Shown: piece by piece, positions 18,172 through 26,448 of the stretch
Position numbering within the stretch: the stretch's first letter is position 1
Layout: each line of letters starts with the position of its first letter
Virus record (IMG/VR): IMGVR_UViG_3300042868_005520
Coordinates: 1 to 64,000 of that record
Origin: a virus
Reading direction: 5' to 3' (one strand)
Length of the DNA: 64,000 bases
Translations under genes and position numbers: made by a program
Notes under the pieces: model-generated
Seen by the model: only the letters and a program-made list of their open reading frames with translations
The model's database searches: none
What the model was told of the DNA's origin: nothing

Positions 18172-18354
18172 ATGTTTGAGCGCAACAACCGTGACTACGA
18201 CAGTAGCGACCCGAACGCAAAGAAGGCTCGTAAGAGTGTGGAGCGAAAGCATAAGAGCAGCCGCCGCCACGATCAGAAAGAAATTTTGAAAAGATTTGTG
18301 GAAGACTCTAATGCAGGAAAGCGAGAAGATTATGACAACGAAGACCAAGACTAA
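18172..18354 (+). CDS. Small highly charged protein, unknown
   Basis: A 60-residue protein (MFERNNRDYDSSDPNAKKAR start, DNEDQD end), rich in Arg, Lys, Asp and Glu and probably unstructured. It lies 1 bp after rnh and overlaps the sliding clamp gene start by 23 bp. No family was recognised. Position alone suggests a small accessory of the replication genes. Confidence 0.6.
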   Translation: MFERNNRDYDSSDPNAKKARKSVERKHKSSRRHDQKEILKRFVEDSNAGKREDYDNEDQD

Positions 18355-19033
18355 TGTGGTGAAGATTTCCAAGCGAACACTTGATATACTCAAGAACTTT
18401 GCTAGTATTAATTCAGGAATTCTAGTGAACGAGGGTAACAAGTTGAATACCCTGTCGTCCACTAAGAATATCCTTGCCGAAGCAAAGGTGGATGAAACCT
18501 TTGCCAAGTCGTTTGCTATTTGGGATTTGAACAAGTTCTTGGGAACCGTGAGTCTGTTCAAGGATCCTGAGTTCGTGTTTGAGGACAACTATATCACCGT
18601 GAAGTGCGGAAACTCAAGTGTTCGCTACTACTATTGTGATCCTCGTCTAGTGACTTCCACAAGCAAGAAGATCAGTATGCCGTCCCCTGTGGTGCAGTTT
18701 GATCTGAAGTCGAAGGACTTTGCTGAGATCATCAAGGCGGCTTCGGTGCTTCAGGTAACCCATCTGTGTGTGCGATCATCGGCAGACGGCAAGCACATCG
18801 AACTTGCAGCCACAGACAAGGCAGATAAGACCTCTAACTTCTATTCGGTGATTGTGGGGGAGAATGCTTCGGGTGCCACATTCGACTTTATCTTTGATGT
18901 GGATAATCTAAAGATTCTTCCAGGTGATTACGCTGTTGCGATTTCGGAGAAGGTGGTCAGTTCCTTCACGAATAAGAATGAACCTCTGACCTATTGGATT
19001 GCCCTGAACGCAGACTCAACATACAAGGCTTAA
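18332..19033 (+). CDS. 45: Sliding clamp gp45
   Basis: A 233-residue DNA polymerase processivity clamp, T4 gp45 family (228 residues). The N-terminal KISKRTLDILKNFASINSG and the middle DLNKFLGTVSLFKDPEF are typical. The trimeric ring holds gp43 on DNA and also activates late transcription with gp55. The start at 18332 is chosen because the preceding 12 residues are not family-like and an AGCGAGAAG site sits before it. gp44 follows 1 bp later. Confidence 0.93.
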   Translation: MTTKTKTNVVKISKRTLDILKNFASINSGILVNEGNKLNTLSSTKNILAEAKVDETFAKSFAIWDLNKFLGTVSLFKDPEFVFEDNYITVKCGNSSVRYYYCDPRLVTSTSKKISMPSPVVQFDLKSKDFAEIIKAASVLQVTHLCVRSSADGKHIELAATDKADKTSNFYSVIVGENASGATFDFIFDVDNLKILPGDYAVAISEKVVSSFTNKNEPLTYWIALNADSTYKA

Positions 19034-19034
19034 A

Positions 19035-19988
19035 GTGATCTCAACAGAAACCGTGAAGGGATTGTGGTGCGAAAAGTATCGACCACAAACCGTTGCTGAT
19101 TGTATTCTTCCATCTGAAACGCATGACCTGTTCCTGCAAATGGCGGAGCGAGGCGAACCGCAGAATCTACTACTGAGTGGAGGAGCGGGTTGTGGCAAGA
19201 CTTCTATTGCTAGAGCCTTGTGTAATGATTTGGGTTGTGACTATATTGTGGTGAACTGCTCCGAGGACGGAAACATTGATACTCTCCGTACCCGAATCAG
19301 AAACTTTGCGTCCACGGTGTCTCTTACCGAAGGCGTAAAGAAGGTGGTGATATTGGATGAGTTTGACTACTCCAATGCACAGTCCACACAGCCAGCACTT
19401 CGGGGTTTCATTGAGGAGTTCTCGACCAACTGTCGGTTCATTCTTACCTGTAATTTCAAAAATAGAATCATTGAGCCGCTGCACTCCCGATGCACCTGTA
19501 TAGATTTTCGTATACAGCAGAAGGAGAAGGCTCAGATTGCGGTAAAGTTCCTGAAACGAGCCACCGAGATTCTAGAAGCCGAGAGTATTGAGTACGAACC
19601 CAAGGTGGTGGCTCAACTCATTACAAAGTACTTTCCTGACTTTCGGCGTACCCTGAACGAACTTCAGCGGTATTCCGTGAGTGGAAAGATTGATGTGGGC
19701 ATTCTTCAGACCCTTGGGGATGTGCAGATCCGCGACTTGGTGAAGCACATGAAGGCAAAGGAGTTTGCCAATGTTCGTAGGTGGGTGGTGGACAACCTAG
19801 ACAACGATCAGACACGGGTGTACCGCGCAATTTACGATAGCCTGTGTGATACGGTTGAGGGTGGGTCTATTCCCCAAGCCATTCTTATTCTTGCAGACTA
19901 CCAGTACAAGGCGGCGTTTGCTGCGGATCACGAGATTAATCTCACGGCTTGCCTTGTGCAACTAATGATGGAGATTAAGTTCAAGTAA
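19035..19988 (+). CDS. 44: Clamp loader large subunit gp44
   Basis: A 317-residue AAA+ ATPase (T4 gp44: 319). Walker A is GAGCGKTS (about residues 50-57), Walker B with VVILDEFDYS near residue 110, and the arginine-finger region HSRCTCIDF near 155. Four copies with one gp62 open and load gp45. It starts with GTG, 1 nt after the gp45 stop. Confidence 0.95.
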   Translation: MISTETVKGLWCEKYRPQTVADCILPSETHDLFLQMAERGEPQNLLLSGGAGCGKTSIARALCNDLGCDYIVVNCSEDGNIDTLRTRIRNFASTVSLTEGVKKVVILDEFDYSNAQSTQPALRGFIEEFSTNCRFILTCNFKNRIIEPLHSRCTCIDFRIQQKEKAQIAVKFLKRATEILEAESIEYEPKVVAQLITKYFPDFRRTLNELQRYSVSGKIDVGILQTLGDVQIRDLVKHMKAKEFANVRRWVVDNLDNDQTRVYRAIYDSLCDTVEGGSIPQAILILADYQYKAAFAADHEINLTACLVQLMMEIKFK

Positions 19989-20233
19989 TGGCACGGAATC
20001 GCAGCGTAAAAAAAGGCAGAGTCTTCAAAGATTTCAAGGACAGGCGTGAGTATCAGACTGCGTTGACCCCTGATGATTTTCCTGATCCCCCGTATTACTC
20101 CATAATGCCTAAAGAAATACGGCAAATGATGAAACAGGATATTACCCGTTTGACAAGGGTTCAACTAGATGAACTGTTCCGCATCAGCAAGCAGTACAGA
20201 AAAGAATATAACCGCAGAAAGAGTAGCCGATGA
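19988..20233 (+). CDS. Small basic protein between clamp loader genes
   Basis: An 81-residue basic protein (MARNRSVKKGRVFKDFKDRR start, KEYNRRKSSR end), inserted between the genes of the two clamp loader subunits. Both ends overlap the neighbours by 1 and 4 bp, so it is part of the same translational chain. No family was recognised. In T4 genes 44 and 62 are adjacent, so this is an insertion relative to T4. Confidence 0.7.
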   Translation: MARNRSVKKGRVFKDFKDRREYQTALTPDDFPDPPYYSIMPKEIRQMMKQDITRLTRVQLDELFRISKQYRKEYNRRKSSR

Positions 20234-20622
20234 CTCACACCCTGAGTGATTATTTAAATGCCATCAATGTTTCAAAGGATCCGCTACTAGACAGTAGCGA
20301 GTCTTACACGAAGCAGTCGTATCCACCGTTCGTGGTTACCCGTTGCCTGTCGTATTTCCCCGATACCCTGTTCGCGGCAAACGAGATGAATACTCGTCCC
20401 CTTATAGATTCAAAAATGCACTTTGACTTCCTGCGGGGAGCAGTTCGTCCCCGTAAGCGGTTCTCCAAATGGCTAAAGCGGGAAGACGATAGTCGTGTGG
20501 CGGCTCTAGTGGAGTACTACGGTATATCTTCCCGCAAGGCGCGAGAAGCCCTGTCTGTGCTGTCCGAAGCCGATCTAGAGGAGATTGTTGCCGCTGTGGA
20601 TAAAGGTGGACGAAGCAAATAA
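20230..20622 (+). CDS. 62: Clamp loader small subunit gp62
   Basis: A 130-residue protein of the gp62 family (T4: 187, so shorter here). Family features are the PPFVVTRCLSYFPDTLFAAN segment and the FDFLRGAVRPRKRFSKW segment, followed by a helical C-terminus. It forms the clamp loader with gp44. It precedes regA, as in T4. Confidence 0.9.
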   Translation: MTHTLSDYLNAINVSKDPLLDSSESYTKQSYPPFVVTRCLSYFPDTLFAANEMNTRPLIDSKMHFDFLRGAVRPRKRFSKWLKREDDSRVAALVEYYGISSRKAREALSVLSEADLEEIVAAVDKGGRSK

Positions 20623-20623
20623 T

Positions 20624-20630
20624 CTAAATA
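20624..20630 (+). promoter_or_regulatory. Late-type box CTAAATA before regA
   Basis: CTAAATA with 5 nt to an ATG at 20636 that opens only a 27-codon frame, and 40 nt to the regA ATG. The mRNA would start near 20636. Confidence 0.35.
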
Positions 20631-20670
20631 CTTCCATGTGCGGTTCCGAATTATCAGGAGTGAGCAGAAC

Positions 20671-21108
20671 ATGGAAGCAGATGAACGATATATTGATCTT
20701 GAAACCACTGATCTGCTAGAGATCAGTCTACAGAAACCCGATGACTTTCTTAAAGTCCGTGAAACCTTGACGCGTATTGGCGTGTCGTCTCGCGCAGAAA
20801 AGAAGTTGTGGCAATCATGCCATATTCTGCACAAGAAGGGTAAATATTACATTGTGCATTTCAAGGAAATGTTTGCCCTAGACAGTTTGCCTACCTCCAT
20901 AAATAGTGAGGACATTGGACGGCGTAACACCGTTGCGTGTCTCCTTGAGGAGTGGGGGCTGATTAAGATCGTGGACAAAACCAAGATTACAGAAAAAGTG
21001 CCACTCAACAAAATAAAGATCCTTCCATTCAAGGAGAAGGGTGAGTGGGAATTGTGTCCTAAATATCACATCGGTCGTTCCAAGAAGAACATCAAGACCG
21101 AAGAGTAG
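20671..21108 (+). CDS. regA: Translational repressor RegA
   Basis: A 145-residue protein of the RegA family (T4: 122) that binds start regions of early phage mRNAs and blocks translation. Recognisable parts are LLEISLQKPDDFLKVRETLTRIG, KLWQSCHILHKKGKYYIVHFKE and the LEEWGLI segment. It lies after gp62, as in T4, where it regulates that operon. The ATG at 20671, with AGGAG upstream, was chosen over an earlier GTG at 20638 that would add 11 residues. Confidence 0.9.
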   Translation: MEADERYIDLETTDLLEISLQKPDDFLKVRETLTRIGVSSRAEKKLWQSCHILHKKGKYYIVHFKEMFALDSLPTSINSEDIGRRNTVACLLEEWGLIKIVDKTKITEKVPLNKIKILPFKEKGEWELCPKYHIGRSKKNIKTEE

Positions 21109-21126
21109 ACAACGGAGATTTATATT

Positions 21127-21834
21127 ATGAGCAGACTTGTGATCAAGTTCCCTACGCGGAACCGACCTGAAAAATTCAAAACCGTCTTTTCCCGCTACCT
21201 CACCTTCTTGAGTGGACGGCATGATGTTCGTTTCATCCTGTCAATGGATGAGGATGATCTCACCATGAATAATCCTGAAATGCACCAGTGGATTTCCACT
21301 CGTGCAGAGAACGCACAGATTGAGTGCTTCTACGGGAACTCTAAGTCCAAGATTGAGGCTTGCAATGCCAACCTAGAGGGTGTTGACGGCGATGTACTGC
21401 TGTTGGCATCAGATGACATGGTGCCCGTGCAGATGGGATACGATGATATAATCTTTGGTGCTTTCTCTCAAGCCTTTCCTGACTTTGATGGTGCAATCAA
21501 GTTTTGGGATGGTCTGCGTCCAAAGGAAGACCCGCTGATGACTCTCACAGTCATGGGCTTCCCCCTGTACAAGCAGTTCGGATACATTTACAATCCTGAG
21601 TACAAGTCTCTGTACTGCGACAACGAGCAGACACAGGTTTGTGCTGCGCTGAACAAGTTGCGCCGTTGCGACCTGTGCATTATTCAGCACCAGTGGACGG
21701 GTGAGCCATTCGACACCCTCCACGCTCGTAACGAAAACGCGGAGATGTACGGGGTGGACGGTGAAACATTCAAGCGCAGAGGCGCAAATAAATTTGATAT
21801 GGAGGAAATGTTCAATGCCAGTATCAGCAAGTGA
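21127..21834 (+). CDS. Glycosyltransferase-like protein (GT-A type)
   Basis: A 235-residue protein with a GT2-like nucleotide-sugar fold: VIKFPTRNRPEKFKTVFSRY at the N-terminus, and the acidic VLLLASDDMVP (about residues 93-103) in the DxD position. It starts the accessory glycan block just after RegA. The substrate is unknown. Its C-terminus overlaps the next glycosyltransferase. Confidence 0.7.
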   Translation: MSRLVIKFPTRNRPEKFKTVFSRYLTFLSGRHDVRFILSMDEDDLTMNNPEMHQWISTRAENAQIECFYGNSKSKIEACNANLEGVDGDVLLLASDDMVPVQMGYDDIIFGAFSQAFPDFDGAIKFWDGLRPKEDPLMTLTVMGFPLYKQFGYIYNPEYKSLYCDNEQTQVCAALNKLRRCDLCIIQHQWTGEPFDTLHARNENAEMYGVDGETFKRRGANKFDMEEMFNASISK

Positions 21835-22453
21835 AATCAAGTTCAGCATCCTGATGCTGTCCATTCCCGAACGCATCGAATCCATGACCGCTGCGGTGAA
21901 GCATCTACAAGAGCAAGCCGATGCTGTAGGACAAGGCAAGGCGGTAGAGATTCTTGTGCTGTTGGACAATCGCTCCAAGAGCATTTCCGAGAAGCGTAAT
22001 GACCTCCTGCAAATGGCACGGGGTAAGTACATTGCGTTCTTGGACGATGACGATGCAGTCAGCAAGGACTACATGAGTAAGATCCTGACCGCTATTGACC
22101 AAAACGATGTTGACTGCATCTCATTCAACCAGTGGTGCAGCATCAACGGCGAACCAATGGATGTGGAGTTCGGCATCGGAAATCCCCACGGGCAGTTGTG
22201 GCGGGACGAAGACGGCTTCCTTGGTGACATCAAGCGTCCACCGTACCATATGTGCCTGTGGCGCAGTGATATTGCCAAGAGTGAATCTTTTAATCCTGTA
22301 TATGGAGCCAACGGGCAGTCTTCGGAAGACATTGATTGGCTCATGCGCCTGTACCCCAAGATTCAGACGGAACATCACATTGATGACTCGTTGCACGGGT
22401 ACATCTATAGTTCCGAGACAACCACCTCCCTTGTTCCACAGGAGCAGCAATGA
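21815..22453 (+). CDS. Family 2 glycosyltransferase
   Basis: A 212-residue GT2-type enzyme. It has the N-terminal IKFSILMLSIPERIESM, a VEILVLLDNRSKSISEKRN stretch, and a clear DxD-type metal/nucleotide motif in YIAFLDDDDAVSKDY (about residues 69-83). The C-terminal GQSSEDIDWLMRLYP resembles the ED catalytic-base region. It probably adds a sugar to a phage or host acceptor. The start at 21815 has GGAGG 9 nt upstream. Confidence 0.8.
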   Translation: MPVSASEIKFSILMLSIPERIESMTAAVKHLQEQADAVGQGKAVEILVLLDNRSKSISEKRNDLLQMARGKYIAFLDDDDAVSKDYMSKILTAIDQNDVDCISFNQWCSINGEPMDVEFGIGNPHGQLWRDEDGFLGDIKRPPYHMCLWRSDIAKSESFNPVYGANGQSSEDIDWLMRLYPKIQTEHHIDDSLHGYIYSSETTTSLVPQEQQ

Positions 22454-23142
22454 AAGTAATATCGTTCAGCCTGTGGGGCGACAAGCCCACATACACCGTT
22501 GGTGCGGTCAAGAATGCCGATCTTGCGGCTACGCTGTTTCCTGATTGGACTTGTATGTTCTACTGCTTTAGTTCTGTTCCAAAAGAAATAATTGCAGAAC
22601 TACAATCCCGTAAGAATGTGATTGTACGGATGATAGACGGTGATTATAATTCGGAAGACAGCCGTGGTATGTTCCACCGATTCCTTCCCGCTGATGAAGA
22701 AGGCGTAGAGTACATGATGTCCCGTGACACAGATTCCCGTCTATCCGAGCGTGAGCGGCTTGCTGTTGAAGAGTGGTTGGCTAGTGGAGCCGATCTCCAT
22801 GTTATGCGTGATCATCCGTATCACGGTGCGCCAATACTTGGTGGTATGTGGGGGGTTAAGGGCGGAAAACTCAAGGGTATTGCTCGTGACATGGAAGAGT
22901 TTCAGCCAAGCAGCGATAAGGGACAAGACCAGTCTTTCCTGTGGGAATGGGTGTGGAGCAAGGTTACTGATGATGAAATCACCTGCTGTGTACACGATCC
23001 ATTTTTTCAGAAGGCTCCGTTCCCTACTGGTGCTACTCGTGGAGAAACCAATGGTGGAGTGTGGTTCGTAGGACAAGTCTTTGACGAGAACGACAAATAC
23101 AATAGTGAACAGGACACAAATTTGGTTAGAGATATCCTATGA
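22450..23142 (+). CDS. Glycosyltransferase-like protein
   Basis: A 230-residue protein beginning MKVISFSLWGDKPTYTVGAV, a start seen in many capsule and LPS glycosyltransferase-like proteins. YMMSRDTDSRLSERE carries a DTD motif in the DxD position. The donor and acceptor are not known. It has 4 bp overlaps on both sides, so it is translated with its neighbours. Confidence 0.65.
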   Translation: MKVISFSLWGDKPTYTVGAVKNADLAATLFPDWTCMFYCFSSVPKEIIAELQSRKNVIVRMIDGDYNSEDSRGMFHRFLPADEEGVEYMMSRDTDSRLSERERLAVEEWLASGADLHVMRDHPYHGAPILGGMWGVKGGKLKGIARDMEEFQPSSDKGQDQSFLWEWVWSKVTDDEITCCVHDPFFQKAPFPTGATRGETNGGVWFVGQVFDENDKYNSEQDTNLVRDIL

Positions 23143-23510
23143 AAATTGAAGTATCAAATGGTGAAATAGCAGACAAGGTTTCTATTTTGATGATAAAGAA
23201 AGAACGCCTTATTGACGACAGCAAGATCATAAATGTATCAAAAGAACTAGAGGAGATTACTCCTGATTTTTTGATAATAATGAATTTTGATCACCCTCTG
23301 TATCTTGAACTCAAACAAGTAAATTCTTCTCTTTGGGATATAGAAGATCAAATTCGTGATAAAGAACGAGTAAAACTTTTTGACGATGAGTTTGTCTCTC
23401 TTGCTAGAGCAGTATACTTTATAAACGACAAAAGAGCAGAAATAAAGAAGACAATAAACACTATTACGGGATCTTCTTTGACTGAAGAAAAGTCCTATGC
23501 CAAATATTGA
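23139..23510 (+). CDS. DUF6165-like protein
   Basis: A 123-residue helical protein that starts MKIEVSNGEIADKVSILMIK and resembles the DUF6165 family, short proteins in polysaccharide gene clusters with unknown role. From here to about 25250 the DNA is visibly more AT-rich than the core genes. Overlaps both neighbours. Confidence 0.6.
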   Translation: MKIEVSNGEIADKVSILMIKKERLIDDSKIINVSKELEEITPDFLIIMNFDHPLYLELKQVNSSLWDIEDQIRDKERVKLFDDEFVSLARAVYFINDKRAEIKKTINTITGSSLTEEKSYAKY

Positions 23511-24192
23511 TGTGAATCCAAATACACTATATGTTCACCATCATCTTGGTCTAGGTGACCATATCATTTGCAATGGTCTTGTCCGATTCCTGTTGAAACA
23601 AACCAATGCTAATGACCTTTGGTTGGTGGTGAAACGCAAAAACTTCAATAATGTCTCTAGAATGTTTTTGGACGATTCTCGCATCAAGTTTATACCCGTT
23701 GACGAGGATAAGAATTTCTACGAACTTCCATTAGAATGGTCTAATGTTCGTTTGGCTAGAATTGGATTTGAGCGATGCCGAGAGACAGATTTTGATGTTT
23801 CATTTTATGACTCCACAGGAATCCCTTTCACGGAAAGATGGAATTCTTGGTACTATCAGCGAGATTTAGAATGTGAACAAACGATGATGCAGGAATTGTT
23901 ATTGCCTGAAAAGTTTGTGTTGGTTCACGATACTTCTAGTGTTGGTATTTTTGATCTAAAGATCAATACCAATTTACCTGTGATTCGTGTTTCGCGTTTG
24001 AACAGTGAGAAAACCATGTTTGATTGGATTGGTGTTATAGAACGAGCAACTGAAATACACTGCATAGATTCGTCTTTCATTCATCTAGTGAATTCTGTTG
24101 ATTTGGTAACCGACTCTTTGTTCTATCACAAAATAAAGTCAAGCAAGATGCAGATTTGTTTTCGTAAAAATTGGTCTGTAATAGAATATTAG
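23497..24192 (+). CDS. Glycosyltransferase-like protein (GT-B / GT9-like)
   Basis: A 231-residue protein. The VHHHLGLGDHIICNGLVRFL segment near the N-terminus matches the GDxxxxxxxxR pattern of heptosyltransferase-like (GT9) N-domains. It is shorter than a full GT-B enzyme (about 350), so one domain may be reduced. AT-rich codons. It belongs to the glycan block. Confidence 0.55.
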   Translation: MPNIDVNPNTLYVHHHLGLGDHIICNGLVRFLLKQTNANDLWLVVKRKNFNNVSRMFLDDSRIKFIPVDEDKNFYELPLEWSNVRLARIGFERCRETDFDVSFYDSTGIPFTERWNSWYYQRDLECEQTMMQELLLPEKFVLVHDTSSVGIFDLKINTNLPVIRVSRLNSEKTMFDWIGVIERATEIHCIDSSFIHLVNSVDLVTDSLFYHKIKSSKMQICFRKNWSVIEY

Positions 24193-24204
24193 GAATATGT
24201 TTTT

Positions 24205-24948
24205 ATGAATAGTAGAATCAATGTATTGATCCCTATGGCTGGTCGTGGAGAACGATTTTCTTCCGTGGGTTATGATCTTCCAAAACCATTAATAGAAATT
24301 AATGGACGACCCATGATAGAATGGGCATTGCGTAGTTTAGATGTGGATTTTTACCTACACAATTTTATTTTTGTTGTACGAGACTATCAGAATGATGAAA
24401 TCAACAATCGGATTGCATCAGTTCTAACCTGTCTTGTGCCAAACAATAAAATTGTAAAAATTGATTATGTCACGGAAGGACCAGCGTGTACTTGCTTGCT
24501 TGTTCGTGATATGATTGACAACGATTCTCCTCTTATGGTTGGAAACTGCGATCAAATTATGAGATGGAATGGATCATACTTTGTAAGCAGTTGTTTAAAT
24601 TCTCCATATGATGGAGTAGTGGTTACCTATGATGAAAGCACTCCAAAAAATAGTTACGCCAAATTGAATTCTCGTGGAGATGTGATTCGAATCGAAGAAA
24701 AAAATGTCATAAGCAATGTGTCTTTGAATGGTATACATTTTTGGAAACACGGTTCGGATTTTGTTAGTTCTGCGGATTCCATGATAGAAAGTAATGAGCG
24801 GTATAACAATGAATTTTATGTTGGACCAACATATAACCACATGATCAAGACGGGAAAGCGAGTTGGCATTTTTCACATACCACGCGAATGTCATAATCCA
24901 GTCGGTGTTCCGAGTGATCTTGGAGACTTCTTGGAAAAAAATAAATGA
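24205..24948 (+). CDS. Sugar nucleotidyltransferase
   Basis: A 247-residue NTP_transferase family enzyme that would join a sugar phosphate to a nucleotide. IPMAGRGERF (residues 9-18) and LPKPLIEINGRPMIEW give the Gly-rich/Arg nucleotide motif and the PKPL motif. The acidic metal residue is probably in VGNCDQIM near residue 115. With the cupin and RuBisCO-like protein downstream it could supply an uncommon NDP-sugar. AT-rich. Confidence 0.82.
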   Translation: MNSRINVLIPMAGRGERFSSVGYDLPKPLIEINGRPMIEWALRSLDVDFYLHNFIFVVRDYQNDEINNRIASVLTCLVPNNKIVKIDYVTEGPACTCLLVRDMIDNDSPLMVGNCDQIMRWNGSYFVSSCLNSPYDGVVVTYDESTPKNSYAKLNSRGDVIRIEEKNVISNVSLNGIHFWKHGSDFVSSADSMIESNERYNNEFYVGPTYNHMIKTGKRVGIFHIPRECHNPVGVPSDLGDFLEKNK

Positions 24949-25274
24949 AGAAATATAAACTTAAAGATATGCATAGAGGATGGTTAATTGGTGATTTTGA
25001 ACCGTCTGTGCTAAGGACGCAAGATTTTGAGGTGGGTGTTCTCACTCACAAAAAAGGCGAACATTGGGATGAACACTATCACAAGATAGCAACCGAAATC
25101 AATGTGTTGGTTGAAGGAAGTATGACGATAAACGGCATACATATAGAGGTTGGAGACATCTTTATCATTGAGCCAAACGAATCCTCTGCTCCAATTTTTC
25201 TAGAGGATTGTAGAGTGCTGTGCGTGAAAACCCCTTCTGTGATTGGAGATAAATATGCAACTATTCGTGAATGA
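24945..25274 (+). CDS. Small cupin-fold protein
   Basis: A 109-residue single-domain cupin. The metal-binding pattern is visible as EHWDEHYHKIATEINVLVEG, with the second motif GDIFIIEPNESSAP. Cupins of this size act as isomerases, dioxygenases or sensors; the sequence does not decide which. It lies between the nucleotidyltransferase and the RuBisCO-like gene, overlapping both. Confidence 0.75.
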   Translation: MKKYKLKDMHRGWLIGDFEPSVLRTQDFEVGVLTHKKGEHWDEHYHKIATEINVLVEGSMTINGIHIEVGDIFIIEPNESSAPIFLEDCRVLCVKTPSVIGDKYATIRE

Positions 25275-26448
25275 GTCTGCACTTGACAGCGAAAAGTATT
25301 TCGTAGTCACCTACAAGTTGGAGTCCGACAAGAACCTACGCGATGCCGCTTGGAACATTGCCATCGGTCAGAGTGTTGGTAATCCAAATGTGCGGAACCG
25401 TTGGGAGACAGAGGATTTGTTTAAGAATCACTCTTGTCTAATACTCGCTGACGAGATTGAACTACAGAACAAGACATCAGGAGAAGTCAAGATTGCGTTC
25501 CCCGTGATCAACACTGATTGGGAAACAGATGGAATCAGCCATCTGCTGTGTCAGATCATGGGTGGTCATGTTGATATTGACTTGGTGAAGAAGTGCCGCG
25601 TAGTCAAGTTGGATCTTCCACAAAGTGTTACCAAGCACTTCGCAGGACCAAAGTTTGGCATCAGTGGTATGAGGAAGTTCACGGGTCAGTACGAAAAGCC
25701 ACTGCTTGGCGCGATCATCAAGCCCAAGATCGGTATCACTCCAGAAACCCTGTTGGACATGGTTAAAGAACTCGTTGATGGCGGAGTTGACTTCATCAAG
25801 GAAGACGAGATCATGTCAAATCCGTCTTTCTGTCCACTAGACAAGCGTGTGCACATGATTTCAAATTATCTGCGCTCACAATCTCGTAATGTAGTATTTT
25901 GTCATACCATCAACTGTGATCCGCACATTCTTGCGGGTCGTGTTTGCAGAATCCACTCCCTTGGCGGAAACGGTGTACACATCAATGTGTGGAGCGGATA
26001 TGGTGCTTACAACAGCATTCGAAAACTAGATCTTCCAATCTACCTGCATTTCCAAAGCAGCGGTGCAAAGGTTGCGACAAGCGTAAACAATCAGTTCAGT
26101 ATTAGTTGGTCTGTGATTTGTCAGTTGGCTACTCTCATGGGTGTAGACACCATTCAGACAGGAATGGTGGGAGGTTACAGCAATGACGATCCTCAAGAAA
26201 TACTTGAGTGCATCAAGGTGCTACGAGAAGGAAACACAGTTCCTGCACTCAGTTGTGGCTTGCATCCAGGATTGGTTGACAAGATTACATCTCTTGTCGG
26301 AAATGACTATCTTGGGAATGCGGGTGGAGCCATTCACGGTCATCCAAACGGAACATTGTCTGGTGCGAAAGCGATGCGACAATCCGTTGATAAGACATAC
26401 GGAACAGAATATACACACGCAATTGAAAAGTGGGGAAAGATACTATGA
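25255..26448 (+). CDS. RuBisCO-like protein (form IV type)
   Basis: A 397-residue protein of the RuBisCO large-chain superfamily. The N-terminal domain (to about 130) precedes the TIM-barrel. In spinach numbering, Lys175/Lys177 correspond to K156/K158 (IIKPKIG) and the Mg2+-binding Lys201/Asp203/Glu204 to K182/D184/E185 (GGVDFIKEDE). His294 corresponds to H265 and Ser379 to S333. Asn123, Arg295, His327 and Lys334 are replaced (Gly, Phe, Gln301, Tyr308), so it probably does not fix CO2. RuBisCO-like proteins act as enolases, isomerases or decarboxylases on sugar-derived substrates. It lies between a cupin and a methyltransferase gene in the glycan block. ATG has GGAG 6 nt upstream. Confidence 0.88.
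   Translation: MQLFVNESALDSEKYFVVTYKLESDKNLRDAAWNIAIGQSVGNPNVRNRWETEDLFKNHSCLILADEIELQNKTSGEVKIAFPVINTDWETDGISHLLCQIMGGHVDIDLVKKCRVVKLDLPQSVTKHFAGPKFGISGMRKFTGQYEKPLLGAIIKPKIGITPETLLDMVKELVDGGVDFIKEDEIMSNPSFCPLDKRVHMISNYLRSQSRNVVFCHTINCDPHILAGRVCRIHSLGGNGVHINVWSGYGAYNSIRKLDLPIYLHFQSSGAKVATSVNNQFSISWSVICQLATLMGVDTIQTGMVGGYSNDDPQEILECIKVLREGNTVPALSCGLHPGLVDKITSLVGNDYLGNAGGAIHGHPNGTLSGAKAMRQSVDKTYGTEYTHAIEKWGKIL

Noticed and set aside
25255-26448. True carbon-fixing RuBisCO
   Set aside because: Residues equivalent to Asn123, Arg295, His327 and Lys334, needed for RuBP binding and catalysis, are replaced, so it reads as a RuBisCO-like protein.
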